Shown piece by piece: positions 47,215-58,105 of a DNA stretch of 64,000 nucleotides (within the stretch, counting starts at the first letter, position 1; every line of letters starts with the position of its first letter). Source of the DNA: Neoconidiobolus thromboides FSU 785 (lineage: Eukaryota > Entomophthoromycota > Entomophthoromycetes > Entomophthorales > Neoconidiobolaceae); NCBI GenBank assembly GCA_025603075.1, contig MU626319.1, positions 1-64,000 on the forward strand. Direction: 5' to 3'. The notes under the pieces are model-generated. The model was not told the DNA's origin. It saw only the letters and a list, made by a program, of their open reading frames with translations, and ran no database searches. The position numbers and the translations under genes are program-made.

Positions 47215-49861
47215 TTATAACTTAACCAATAATTTATGAATCAACTATATATATAATTAGTGTTAATACATTTATCACTTTTAAAATAATATAAATTGTA
47301 TCTTACCTCCAATTTTTTCATTAGTTTATTTATTTCTTTTATATTATCCCTTTTGTTTTCCTTCATTATATTCATATTAATTAATTGAAATTGAATATTT
47401 AATAGTATGTTTTTAATAAATTCAACATTACTATTAAAAGTTAACGGGTTATTGATTGGATTAATATTATTTAAATAATCTATTGAAATTTCTTCATAAA
47501 TATCTAATAATTCAGTATTAATTTCATTTTCATTTTCTTTATCTTTGTCTTTATCTTGACTCTTATGTTTAATATTATTATATTGTCGTCGTTGATTCAA
47601 ATTACTATTTTGATTTTTAAAATCATGATAATTATTGATATCATTTCCATCTTCAAATTTTGTAACTGATAAATTTAGAAAACATAAATTAGAATTCATA
47701 CTTTCATAATCGTTTATAATAACATCATTCTTCCTACTCCTGTCTTTCTCATTTTCACACTCACTTCCCTTACTAATTAATAGATTCAATAAATTTGGGT
47801 CTTTATTTGAATTGTTAATTTCAGTATTATTATTATTATTATAATTTATTTTAATATGATTTTTATTAATATATTCATATTCATCTTTGGATTTTGGTAT
47901 TGGTAATTTTAATAATTTAACTTTATTTTTAATATGATTTTTATTATTACTTTTAAAACTACTGGTATTATCACTGTTTTTGATACTACTATTACTATTA
48001 TTAATATTATTAACACTGTTATTACTACTGTCTTTTATATTACTCTTATTATTACCCTCATTTTTTAAACTGCTTCTACTATTACTCTTCCCACTTCCAC
48101 TCCCCTCTCTCACATTGCCTTCTTCTTTCCCATTATTTTCAATTACATTCTTAAATTTATTAAACTTATCTAATATTAATTGATGTTTTAATAAATCATA
48201 TTGATCTAAATTAATAATTGAATTTAAATTAATTTTATTCAATAATTCGATTAATTTTTTATATTTATTAATCTTTAATTCATCTTTTAAATCTTGATTT
48301 GATATATTCATTTTTTCTAATTGAGTTATAATCTTTTGATAGTGTAATTTACGTTGGTCTGATTGTAACTCAAAGGTAGGAGCATTATTATTAGGTATGG
48401 TGAAGGCTTCCTTCTTTTTTTCTTCTTTGATGTTATTAATGGGAATTGTCTCTTGAAAATCATGAATATACTTTTCATTGATTTGGCTATTAAATACTAA
48501 GTTCTCACTTTCTCTTCTATTATTATCAATATTCATATTTATATTCTCCTTTTCACTATTTTGATTTGATTTTTGCTTCATATTCTGTTTTTTATTGATT
48601 TTATTAACGGATATCAATTTTTCTTTCTGTTGAGTGTTATAATTCATCTTTGAACTCTCCTCTCTATCATTTAAATTCCTATTATCATGGTTACTGTTAT
48701 TATTAATTTCATTAATTAAAATTGAGTTCTTTTTTTGTTTAATATCAACGTTAATATTATTGATATTCTCTTTTTGAATATTTGGATTTCCTTTTCGATA
48801 AGAATTAGAATTTTTATTCAATTCATTAAATAACTGTAACTTTTTTTTTTCTTTGTTATTATTGATACCAGTTGTCATAGCCTTAACTCCAGTACTAATT
48901 TCATCTAAAAAATAGTTTATTTTAAAAAAAAATTAAACATAATATTTAGAATATATTTACTTTGAATTAACTTATTAAATCTATTATCAGTATCCTCTTT
49001 TCTAATTACTCCAACTTTATTAACATCAAATTTATCTCTATTTAATATACTATTTAATGTTAAATCTAAATTATATTAATATCATTATATTATATATGTT
49101 ATATCAAATTTACTACCTTTAAACTCTTCCTCTTTAATCAGTTTGTCTTTAGGTTTAATTACCTTATTTAAATTATCATTATACTTATATTGTTTGTTAT
49201 AGAGTTCAGATAATAATTGAGTATCTAAAATAGAATTGGAATTGAAATTAGATAAATGATTATTACTTAATTTCTTCGAATTAGGACTACCATTGCTAAT
49301 ATTAGCAGGTTCTTTATTACTGCTACTCCTTATACTATTACTATTAACAATATGCTCTCTACTATTCCTCCTTGTACTACCATGATCAATTCTGTGCTTT
49401 ATATTATTGTTCCTCAAGCCGTTCTGATTGATAATATGCTCTTTACTATTCCTTCTTGTATCAATATTGAAGTATTTATTTTTATTAAATTGATTAATAT
49501 TTAATTGAGTTAATAATTGAGTATCAAATAAATTTTCTGAATTTAAACTGGATAAATAAATGGAATTTTGTTGCTTTGAATTCCGCTTATTAGTAATATA
49601 CTCGTTATTATTAACACTATCATCATTTATATTATTATTACTGTTCTTTATATCCTTAATATTGTTCTTTATATCATTTATCTTCTTATTAATGTTTATA
49701 CAAACATCATTGCCCTTATTCTCCTGTTTTTCATGGATTACTAAACTAGGATTGTTACTATTATTATTAAATAATAGATTTAAATTTAGATCATTAATTA
49801 AAAAAGAATCATATTCATAATTGATTGTAGTTGGATTTGTAGTATATCTTTCATTTTTCAT
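47215..49861 (-). CDS. Asn-rich hypothetical protein with internal repeats (about 4 exons)
   Basis: Exon 1 from ATG 49861 (MKNERYTTNPTTINYEYDSF) ends at EEEFK. A second short exon (DLTLNSILNRDKFDVNKVGV ... KLIQ) and a long third exon (DEISTGVKAMTTGINNNKEK onward) are joined by consensus introns at about 49117-49064 and 48959-48905. A last exon reading LIHKLLVKL and ending at 47215 is preferred to the read-through stop near 47241. The protein is extremely Asn/Lys/Ser-rich. Two repeat types occur: LFDTQLLTQLNINQF and ILDTQLLSELYNKQY; and RRNSKEHIINQNGLR and RRNSREHIVNSNSIR. The last are RRxS sites suited to basophilic kinases. No family was recognised. Confidence 0.6.
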
Positions 49862-50228
49862 TTTAAAATCAATAAAATCAAATGAAGGAATTTATTAGCC
49901 TGGATTTCATAATCCATTTTTCAAATTACTCACAATTTATTCATTCTTTTATAAATGCATTATAATTTTCCTTTTTTAAGTTATTGTCCGTTTTTAATAA
50001 AAAGTTGAAATATAGGAATGTACTTTTGTATTTAAGAATTTTACTAACAATTTTTCCACTTAAATAGCCACTTAAAAGATAGAAAAAGTGATGAAGTCAA
50101 AAAAACATCCTCATATATTAAAAAACATAATAGAAACTAGAATATAAAAATAAAATATAATAATAAGTAAAATAAGATATAGTAAAAAATAAAATAAAAC
50201 AAAATAAAATAAAATAACATTTATTACT
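49862..50228. other. intergenic region with one MITE-like copy
   Basis: Short AT-rich spacer holding the copy at 50013-50113 and a run of AAAATAAAAT-like repeats just before the ERG24 stop. Nothing else was seen. Confidence 0.6.
50013..50113 (+). mobile_element. MITE-like element, copy k
   Basis: Begins TAGGAATGTACTTTTGTATT and ends AAACATCCTCA, flanked by TA. The palindromic core is mutated (AAATAGCCACTTAAAAG). It sits between the ERG24 3' end and the Asn-rich gene. Confidence 0.85.
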
Positions 50229-51584
50229 TTAATAAATTCCAGGTAAAATCCTATATGGAACTAATTGTCGATATTTTAACCAAGTTTTACCATATTTTTT
50301 ACTACATTCATAATCATCTCTTGAATCTCTATGAATTAATAAAATAGCAAAATATCCAGCAAAGAAGTAGGGAATAATACTACCAAATCCGGTAGCTAAA
50401 CATTGAGAAAGGGATAATAACCAATCACCTAAATAATTAATATGAGAAGCAATACCCCACCAACCATCAACTAATAATTTTCGTCCAGTATCTGATTCGA
50501 TATAATTTAAATGAGCTACTTTTGGATCTTTATGATTTTTTTTGAAGATATTCTTTTCATTATTTGCTAATCTGAAAATGGAATAACCCATACAAGAAGT
50601 CACTGCTATCAATGCTACACTAAAATAAGACATTTCTATTGGGTGAATCGAGAGATAACGAGTTTGTATGGAATAAAAAAAAGGAACCCAAGATATATCT
50701 CCAAAACATAACATAAACCCAAAGCCATCAGTAGTTATATCCATAGTAGTCAAGACTGCTTCTTCATTATATAAAGAATCAGCTACATAAAAATATTGAC
50801 AAATAGTAACAAAAAGAATTGAATATGTGTAAGTGTTATTCGTATCTATTTGTTTTAATAAAAAACAAAAATTCAATAAGGACCATCCCATTAATCCAGG
50901 TCTCAATTCAAAAAATTGTTTTAAATCTAAATTACCAATACTTGGATTTAACTCTCTACCCATAAAAAAATCATGAATTAAGCTATCTGTATTACCACTT
51001 AATGATAATAATTTGTTATCTTCTCCGATAAATGAATTAATATATAACAAAGTTGACATTACAAATGTAAATATTAAACTACTTAATAATAATTCAAAAC
51101 AGATATCCACAACAAACAAAAATGGAAAAGACCCATACATTTTATAGGTTATTAAAACAATTAAATTAGTAATAATAAAGCCTAAAAACCCATTCATTTT
51201 ATACTTTTGATATTCTCCTGTACGTAATTGAATACCATTGACCCATTTACCAGGTAAAATATACCAACAAACTAAATGATATGATAGCCATAATAAATAA
51301 TACTTCATACCACGTAAAGTTATAAATTCAGTTATATTATTTAATTCAAACGTTACAGAATTGATATTAAAAATACTACAACCAAATTCGGAGTTACATG
51401 TTATATATTGATAGACTAAAAACAATGGGGAGATAATTGTAATGATTCCAGTACCTAAAGGACCAAAAAATTCATAACGATGAGATTTGGGGTTTAAAAG
51501 AGTATTCCTTTTCTTTAAAGGTTTTGTTGTCATTTTATTACTTTTTTGATTATTAAAAGGAGTTGTTTGCTTTTTTATATACAC
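50229..51584 (-). CDS. ERG24: sterol C-14 reductase (ERG24/LBR family), intronless
   Basis: Membrane-bound NADPH-dependent Delta14-sterol reductase of ergosterol synthesis in the endoplasmic reticulum. 451 residues, normal for the family, many hydrophobic segments. Signature blocks: HRYEFFGPLGTGI near the start, DFFMGRELNPSIGNLDLKQF, FELRPGLMGWSLLNF, LLVDGWWGIASHINYLGDW, and the end LLIHRDSRDDYECSKKYG followed by YRQLVPYRILPGIY. The block order and ending favour C-14 reductase over the related ERG4, though the families are close. The start may be the Met at 51584 or a later one (MTTKPL). It has no introns, unlike nearly all of its housekeeping neighbours. Confidence 0.88.
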   Translation of the reverse strand: MYIKKQTTPFNNQKSNKMTTKPLKKRNTLLNPKSHRYEFFGPLGTGIITIISPLFLVYQYITCNSEFGCSIFNINSVTFELNNITEFITLRGMKYYLLWLSYHLVCWYILPGKWVNGIQLRTGEYQKYKMNGFLGFIITNLIVLITYKMYGSFPFLFVVDICFELLLSSLIFTFVMSTLLYINSFIGEDNKLLSLSGNTDSLIHDFFMGRELNPSIGNLDLKQFFELRPGLMGWSLLNFCFLLKQIDTNNTYTYSILFVTICQYFYVADSLYNEEAVLTTMDITTDGFGFMLCFGDISWVPFFYSIQTRYLSIHPIEMSYFSVALIAVTSCMGYSIFRLANNEKNIFKKNHKDPKVAHLNYIESDTGRKLLVDGWWGIASHINYLGDWLLSLSQCLATGFGSIIPYFFAGYFAILLIHRDSRDDYECSKKYGKTWLKYRQLVPYRILPGIY

Positions 51585-51929
51585 ATGGTTAGAATATCGT
51601 TCGATTTATAGATCTATTTTTACTAGTATATTTAAAGTTCAAATTTTATTGGTTGAACTCAAAAATATAATTGGATTTAGTCTAGTGAATGAATTTGTTT
51701 TTTAATTATGAATTTGATTGAAAATTCTTTTGAAGTTCTATTCCATAAAATTGAACAAGAAATTAAAATAAAAAGATCTCCTTCTACCTTTTTCAAATAT
51801 GGTAGGTTTAAACAAGTAATCTAAGTTCTAATATTCTTATCAATATAAATTAATAAGATAAACTACTTTCTATTAATTGTTTGTTCAATTTATAATTAAA
51901 TGGAATATTTATCATAAAAATAGTTAATA

Positions 51930-52023
51930 TGGGAGTGTTTTTTCTAACTTTATTTTTTCCATTTTTAAGCACTATTTAAGCGGAAAATTTGCTAGTAAAA
52001 TTCAACACAAAAATACGTCCCCA
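51930..52023 (-). mobile_element. MITE-like element, copy l
   Basis: Begins TGGGAGTGTTTTTTCTAAC and ends AATACGTCCCCA, TA on both sides. Core altered to AAGCACTATTTAAGCGG. Slightly shortened by deletions. Confidence 0.87.
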
Positions 52024-52252
52024 TATACTAAACTATTACCCGATATTTAATAAAATTCAATGCTCGTTCTAAAAACTTAATAGTTGAGTAAATCAATTCC
52101 ACCCTTAGTAATATAATTATTTCATAATAAATTTGTTTTTATAGCATTATTAAAAAAGAATGGTATCAAAATGTTAAATTAGTTATTAAATTTGCAAAGG
52201 AAATATTAAGATATTGCTTATTATACAATATAATATACTCAAACTCAATATA

Positions 52253-52351
52253 TGGGGATGTATTTTTGTGTTTAAGAATTTTACTAACAAATTTTTCGCT
52301 AATAGCGCTTAAAAGATGGAAAAAGTGACGAAGCCAAAAAAAATACCCCCA
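52253..52351 (+). mobile_element. MITE-like element, copy m
   Basis: Begins TGGGGATGTATTTTTGTG and ends AAATACCCCCA, TA on both sides. Core AATAGCGCTTAAAAG intact. Confidence 0.9.
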
Positions 52352-52889
52352 TATGTTTTGTGCCTAATAATTCTATTTTAAACTCATGGTTTTCCTATAT
52401 GGAAGCTATCATCTTCTTTTATGTAACTTATTGAACAATAGTTTAACTATTGAATGATTAGTTCCTTTAAAATATTAATTTTATATCATATTAAATTCCA
52501 ATTACTGTCTTTTAATTTAACTTGAAGTGATAAAAATAGAAATAAAATGGTTCGTTTTATAGCATTAAATTTCTTTTACCATATTATTCTTATTCTTTCC
52601 CTCCCTATCCTATTTCAAAACATTATCTTCATTTATATTACTTTCCTTATTAATTTCATCCTACACTTTAAATTTATCGAATTCTCTATACTCCTTTCAA
52701 CTCAGTTTTAGTATTGATATTCAAATGTAAGATTTGATTTAGAATTGATTTAGAGTTTAAAAAAATGAATACTATCTTACTATAAAAGAAAGTGTGTTTA
52801 AGTTACTAATATTATAGAATAGTCTTTTGCTATCTTAAATAACTAAATTTAAAGTAAATTGACCGATTTCTTATTTTTCTATTGAAAGA

Positions 52890-52935
52890 TGGGACTGCTT
52901 TTTTCATTTCATTTTGTTAATTTTCTTTCACTATT
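52890..52935 (-). mobile_element. truncated MITE-like element
   Basis: Matches only the left end of the minus-oriented element (TGGGACTGCTTTTTTCATTT, then a CACTATTTG core remnant) and is cut off where the next copy starts. It suggests insertion of copy n into, or next to, an older copy. Confidence 0.5.
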
Positions 52936-53034
52936 TGGGAGTGTTTTTTTTAGCTTCATTACTTTTTCCACCTTTAAACACTATTTGAGCGGAAAAATTC
53001 TTAGTAAAATCCTTAAATGTAAAAAAACATCTAC
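52936..53034 (-). mobile_element. MITE-like element, copy n
   Basis: Begins TGGGAGTGTTTTTTTTAGC and ends AAAACATCTACG, with a decayed right end. Core altered to AAACACTATTTGAGCGG. Confidence 0.82.
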
Positions 53035-53148
53035 GTTTATTACTTTTTACTTAACAGAGGAGATTAAAATGTATATATAAAAATCCAACAAAAAGCTTTA
53101 ATAATGAGATAGATGAGTTTTTCATTAATTTGTTTTATAGTCATTATA

Positions 53149-53249
53149 TGGGGATGTATTTTTGTATTTAAGAATTTTACTAATAATTTTTCCACTCAAA
53201 TAGCGCTTAAAAGATGGAAAAAGTAATGAAGCCAAAAAAAACACTCCCA
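53149..53249 (+). mobile_element. MITE-like element, copy o
   Basis: Begins TGGGGATGTATTTTTGTA and ends AAACACTCCCA, TA on both sides. Core AAATAGCGCTTAAAAG intact; close to the family consensus. Confidence 0.9.
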
Positions 53250-54988
53250 TATATAAACATATAACTTAATGAAGTATTATATTTTAAGATATAAAAAATA
53301 AATATAATTTACCAAAGATTTATATTAAAAATACTAATAGCATTATAACATGTAAAAGATAGTTATATATATTTTCTACATTGTTTTGTTTTGTAGCTCA
53401 TAAATAACATAAAGCTTAATCTGAACATCACTTAAATTATTCATTATTGAACTATAGTCAAAACTTTAAAAAATGGTACACTGGGACAATTTTTTGTTAT
53501 AACCCAAACGCAAAACTACAAATAAAAGTTTCTATTAGTAATAATTTTTTTTAATTTTATTTTATAAATGAATGGTTTGATTAATATAAAGTTCTGAAAA
53601 AATCATATATAGGATGTACACAGTGGATTTTTGTAAAACAAATATAGTTATCTTTTATTTAAGTTCTTTATACAAGTTTTTTAAACTAGTCTTTAAAATA
53701 AAGTTAAAGCTGTAGCTAAAATTGCAAAATTTAAATGAATAATACAATACTGCTGAATTTTTAAATCAAGCATTGAAGGTTTACTGATCTTTTTCATTAG
53801 GCATTTGATGAATGAATGCAGTAATACCAATAAAATATTGAAATCGAACCGAGTAAATGAATGGTAATAAATATTAAAAATAGTCTAAATTTCAACTAAG
53901 AGTTTTATTATAAAAAGACATATATAAAAATATTCGAGTATTGATATTAATATTTTAGTTGTATTTAAATTAAAATATTAAATATTGCTATAAAAAACAT
54001 AAAGTACTTTACTAACTCCACAGCCTCTTTCAATTCATCTTTATTCTCCTTTTATAAATAAGAAACTAAAGACTATCAATTTTTTAATATTAAAAAAGAT
54101 ATATAATTTTAGAAGCAAATGTTGATATGCTGTAAAACAATGTCAATAAAGCATGTTATAGTTTTTCTAAAAACTACTTTTAATGTAACAAAGAATTATA
54201 ATAATACAAAATTTATAAAATTGTTAAATTTAATATTATATTGATTCAGATTTAATATGTCTTTAATAGCTCTTTTTTTGGTAACTATCTATAGGTATTA
54301 TTTAAAATAAATAAATGAATGAAATTTGAACAATAACACCAGGTTGTTTCTAACAAACAAAACAAGCATTAATGCGAGGCTTCATACGAGCACTAAAAAT
54401 TACTATATTTAACATTCATTATTTAATTCTAGATGATAAGAATGTTACTTATAACCAAGAATTTAAATAAAATTTAGCATGACGTTGCAGCTTGTTCAAG
54501 TTTGCATGTGTAATGGCTAGTGATAATTTCTATAACTAATAATTCAAAACATTCCTAGTTTACATACTAATACTTAGATTTCTATTTAAGAACAAATAAC
54601 TAGTCAGCGCACATTTGAACTTAAATAACTATATAAAATAAAAAACACTTTAAAGATACTAAACATTCATTTATTTTACACATAAAATAAATGAAATATC
54701 TTTTATGATATTACACGGCTGTTTTTGTTTAATATGTACTTAATTTATTGTTTTCAGGCTTTCTAAATATTGAATTAATTATAATAAATATTTAATAAAC
54801 ATCAAAAGGTAAATTTACTAATTCAACCATCATGCATCATCTAATTCTAAATAAGAAATAAACCAGTTTTTTATGCCCTATTATTCATATTGTTTTAAAA
54901 ATAGAATATTATAAGAATAAATAAAAATAATGATTTAAAATTATATAAATTAATTCAATTTTTTATCGTTTACACACTTTGATTAAAA

Positions 54989-55135
54989 ATGAAACTGAGT
55001 TTAGCCCTTATTTACATTACTGCTTTAGTATCTTCTCAATCCACTGCTCCTTGTGTTACTAAGACTATAACCAATGCTAGGACTTCAACTGTAACTGTCA
55101 CTACTGTTTATGTTCCTCCATGCACTCCATGGTAA
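54989..55135 (+). CDS. small Thr-rich secreted protein, 48 residues
   Basis: ATG at 54989 opens a clean signal peptide (MKLSLALIYITALVSSQS) followed by a short mature part with two Cys and alternating Thr/Val (CVTKTITNARTSTVTVTTVY, then VPPCTPW). The stop is at 55133-55135. The stop overlaps a GTAAAT donor-like site, so a second exon adding a few residues is possible. It resembles the repeat protein on the opposite strand just downstream and may be a relative. The function is unknown; Thr/Val-rich beta-type repeats are common in fungal wall or adhesin proteins. Confidence 0.55.
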   Translation: MKLSLALIYITALVSSQSTAPCVTKTITNARTSTVTVTTVYVPPCTPW

Positions 55136-55327
55136 ATTTATTCATAAAACCTGAATTAAAGTATAAAGCTTAATAAAGTTGAATTACTTCAGTTTAAATT
55201 TTATTTATTTAAATATTTAATAGTAGATACTTTAATTTCATAATATTATAAATTTAAGAAACCTGATTTTAAAAGCAGTTAATAAGACTATTATAATAAA
55301 AATTTAGTTTATTTACTACAAATAAAG

Positions 55328-55669
55328 CTATTTTGATGTGGTTTTAGCTGGGCATGATGGAGTAGCAGTCAACGTAACAGTTTTAGTTATAACTACATCT
55401 TTTTCTAGCGTCGCAGTGGTATGACGACAATATGGGAGACATGATGGTGTGGCAGTTAAAGTAATAGTATCAGTAACAATTACATCCTTTTCTAATGTTA
55501 CAGTAGTATGATGGCAGTATGGTAAACATGACGGGGTGGCAGTTAACGTAACAGTTTTGGTTATGATCACATCCTTTCCTACTGTAATAGTAGGACAAGT
55601 ACTACTATTGCTTATTGAAGAAACAAGGGCACTGAATAAAGAAACTAAAGTGAATCTGAGTAATTGCAT
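55328..55669 (-). CDS. Thr-rich secreted repeat protein, 113 residues
   Basis: Signal peptide MQLLRFTLVSLFSALVSSIS, then three near-identical units of about 29-30 residues built on the pattern KDVIITKTVTLTATPSC followed by LPYCHHTT. Each of the first two units has the Cys pair SCLPYC; the third ends SCPAKTTSK. The DNA repeats are also clear (TAACTGCC...-type units on the plus strand at 55380-55570). Threonines are plentiful, suiting O-glycosylation. Single exon. Convergent with the small Thr-rich gene. No family was recognised; cell-wall or secreted structural role is inference from composition. Confidence 0.7.
   Translation of the reverse strand: MQLLRFTLVSLFSALVSSISNSSTCPTITVGKDVIITKTVTLTATPSCLPYCHHTTVTLEKDVIVTDTITLTATPSCLPYCRHTTATLEKDVVITKTVTLTATPSCPAKTTSK
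55350..55600. repeat. tandem coding repeats of about 90 bp
   Basis: Three in-register units in the gene at 55328-55669, each with a shared GTATGACG/GTATGATG-CAATATGG segment and a GTGGCAGTTAA segment. They are close to identical, which favours gain or loss of units. Confidence 0.75.
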
Positions 55670-56741
55670 TGGAGTTAAAAGTAAAATAGAAATAATTCAA
55701 ATATTATTTAAATAGTATTAGAATATTCTAAATGATTGAGTTTTTATTTTTAGAACCTAATTATTGCTTATATCATAAGATACAAAATTTATGGATGAAT
55801 TTATTTTGATATTTTGATTGCATTTATACAAAATTCTATCTCAAAGTTATGCTAACTTTTCGAAAAGTAATTGTCACAAAATTCTATTTTTAGATAATAA
55901 TTTACTATTGATAAAAGAACGATCTTTTTTATTTTATTTAAAAGACTTTTATTGAATAAAATTAAAAAAAGTAGTTTGTTTAGAATTCTAGGTAATTAAG
56001 TTGTCATTTGTTTTATATATCAAATAGATCAAATAGATCAATTTTATATATACTATGACGATTACCTTTAAAGATTATATTTATGATGTCTCTTTTAGTT
56101 TTACAACATTAAATTTAAAATAATTTGAGATGTATAATTTAGTTTCCCTGAAAAACGTTTATTAAATTGAATATCTTATATAGTCTGTTAAGGCAATATT
56201 TGAATGTACGAAGTTTCATAACTAACTTGTATGCTATTATTATGTATAGTGTTACTTTTCAGAAAATAATAGTAAGTATTTATTATCTAACATCCTAATA
56301 TATTTTTGAATTTATTTTTAAATGGTTTGTATTGTTTTCTATAACAATTATCTCAAAAAACATAGTCTGTATAAATATTTACAACTAAGTACATACAAAA
56401 TTAATCAATGATATTTAAACATTAGCTTTAGTATTTTAATGACTATTATAAATAATTATCATTTGATTTAATTAATTTTTATCTATTTTTATGTCAATCA
56501 ATAAATAAGGATTGAAGTTTATTAGTCTTACTTTTATCATATATTAAAATTTGAAATATTTTTATATAAATATACTATATTATTATTTTGTGTAAAAGTA
56601 TGTTAAAATTATTTACATTTATCATTTAATACTAGTGTTTGTTCATTATTTAAATTTTGAGCTGTTTTAAGATTACAATATCTGTGTCAATTTATTAGCC
56701 TTCATAAAAGATTAAATATAGTGTGAAATATCGCTTTGCCA

Positions 56742-56815
56742 GTCCCGTGGTTAATTATAGTATAACAATTGCCTAAGCTGTTGTGTTCTTGAGTTCAGAG
56801 AAAATCAATCTCACG
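56742..56815 (+). pseudogene. tRNA-Arg(CCT)-like relic
   Basis: Starts GTCCCGTGGTTAATTATAG, like the 5' half of a nuclear Arg or related tRNA. The A-box-like TGGTTAA is 46 bases from a GAGTTC at the T-loop position, the spacing of a real tRNA. The anticodon side reads CAATTGCCTAAGCTGTTG, where stem halves ACAAT and GTTGT pair but the loop is wrong by three bases; CCTAAGC would match an Arg(CCT) loop. The 3' acceptor strand does not pair with the 5' end. It is therefore a decayed gene or chance resemblance, not a working tRNA. Confidence 0.35.
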
Positions 56816-57190
56816 TTCTTAGTTTGATTTGATATGAGAATTTCTATCTTCGTCTCAAAGAACATTCTCCCCTCATTTTGATATTTATACTTATCGGAGT
56901 ATAAAAGAGATTCTAAAACATAATAGCTCGAGGCTTTTTAACTGAATTATTCCCTGATATCTCGTACATTTAATAAACCTACTAAGTTTTCTTGATATTA
57001 TTTTATCTAAATTTTACAGTAATATTGTCTATTCTATTTGCTTTACATAATCTGTAGCATATTATTTGCTATTCCTCATAATCCAAATCTATCTTGATCA
57101 AATAAACTAAGACCTTTCGACTTATAGTGTGGTCAACCCACCAATAGCTGTTTTTGACTTCAATCACTGAGTACCAGATTTCACACCATA

Positions 57191-57291
57191 TGGGGATGTA
57201 TTTTTTTGTTTAAAAATTTTACTAACAATTTTTCCACTCAAATAGTGCTTAAAAGATGGAAAAAATAATGAAGCCAAAAAAAACATCCCCA
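57191..57291 (+). mobile_element. MITE-like element, copy p (reference copy)
   Basis: 101 bp with nearly perfect ends: TGGGGATGTATTTTTTTG at the left and AAACATCCCCA at the right, TA on both sides (CCATATGGGG and CCCCATATAA). Core AAATAGTGCTTAAAAG. It is the clearest view of the terminal inverted repeat and TA target. Confidence 0.92.
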
Positions 57292-58105
57292 TATAATAAT
57301 TTTGATATGCTTACTTTTAATTTTTATTTGTATTAAATGCAAAACTTCTATGTTCATCAAATAATATACTGGAACTATAATCAATAATAATACTATTTAT
57401 TGATTTTTATTTCCTATTTCTTTTAAGATATCAACTTTACATATTGCTTACTTAAAATTATTATTAATAGTAAACTTTAACACTTTCTCTTTTTTATTTT
57501 TATTTTAATAAAAAATAAAGTTAAGCAACTATGTATTTATATGTTGTATGCTTATTAAATATTTGATAGAAATAATATAAAATACATAATCAAAAGAATT
57601 AATTAAGAAAATAAAATAATTAAAATAAATCTCTTAAATACAAAAATTTAACTAATCACATGCTAAAAATTTATAAATTTAAAAACAAACTTAGATTAAT
57701 TTTTAAGTAAATTCTAAAATCAATTTAGACATCCACATATATTAGCTTTAAATGCTAAAATTTAAAACATATTTCTTAGTACTACTTATAGTAATTATGA
57801 CTACAAGATAAAATCATTTTTCACAACTTATTTTAATTTTAAATAGTAGCTTAAACGATCAAATAATGTGGGTATAATATATTATATTGCAACTCTTATT
57901 TTTTTAAATTTACCAAAATAAACAGAATCTATTTGCTTATTTAATCATTTCCCCTTTCTATCTATTTAATTGGATTAAACAGAAATAAAGTGAACTTTTA
58001 AGGAAGTTAATTGATGAAAATTTGGTTTCTAACAAATCAAAAAAATAAAGAATCAAGGTATCATACATATCCTTATATTTATTCTTCAAAAAGTAAACAA
58101 TAACT

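Larger units (their letters stand above)
51585..54988. other. gene-poor, repeat-rich region
   Basis: 3.4 kb without a recognisable gene. It carries MITE-like copies at 51930-52023, 52253-52351, 52936-53034 and 53149-53249 plus a truncated copy at 52890-52935. From 53250 to 54988 nothing beyond AT-rich sequence was seen. The open frame at 52889-53080 is made by the repeat copies. Confidence 0.6.
55670..58105. other. gene-poor region with a tRNA relic and one MITE-like copy
   Basis: 2.4 kb of AT-rich sequence. A tRNA-like segment lies at 56742-56815 and a MITE-like copy at 57191-57291. No coding gene was recognised. Confidence 0.6.

Noticed and set aside
47980-48183. Leu-rich plus-strand frame that looks like a membrane protein
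   Set aside because: Shadow of the Asn-rich minus-strand gene; AAT/AAC runs read as ATT/CTT on the other strand.
52889-53080. Small hydrophobic protein
   Set aside because: Produced by translation of the MITE-like copies; matching frames occur in other copies such as 21682-21891.
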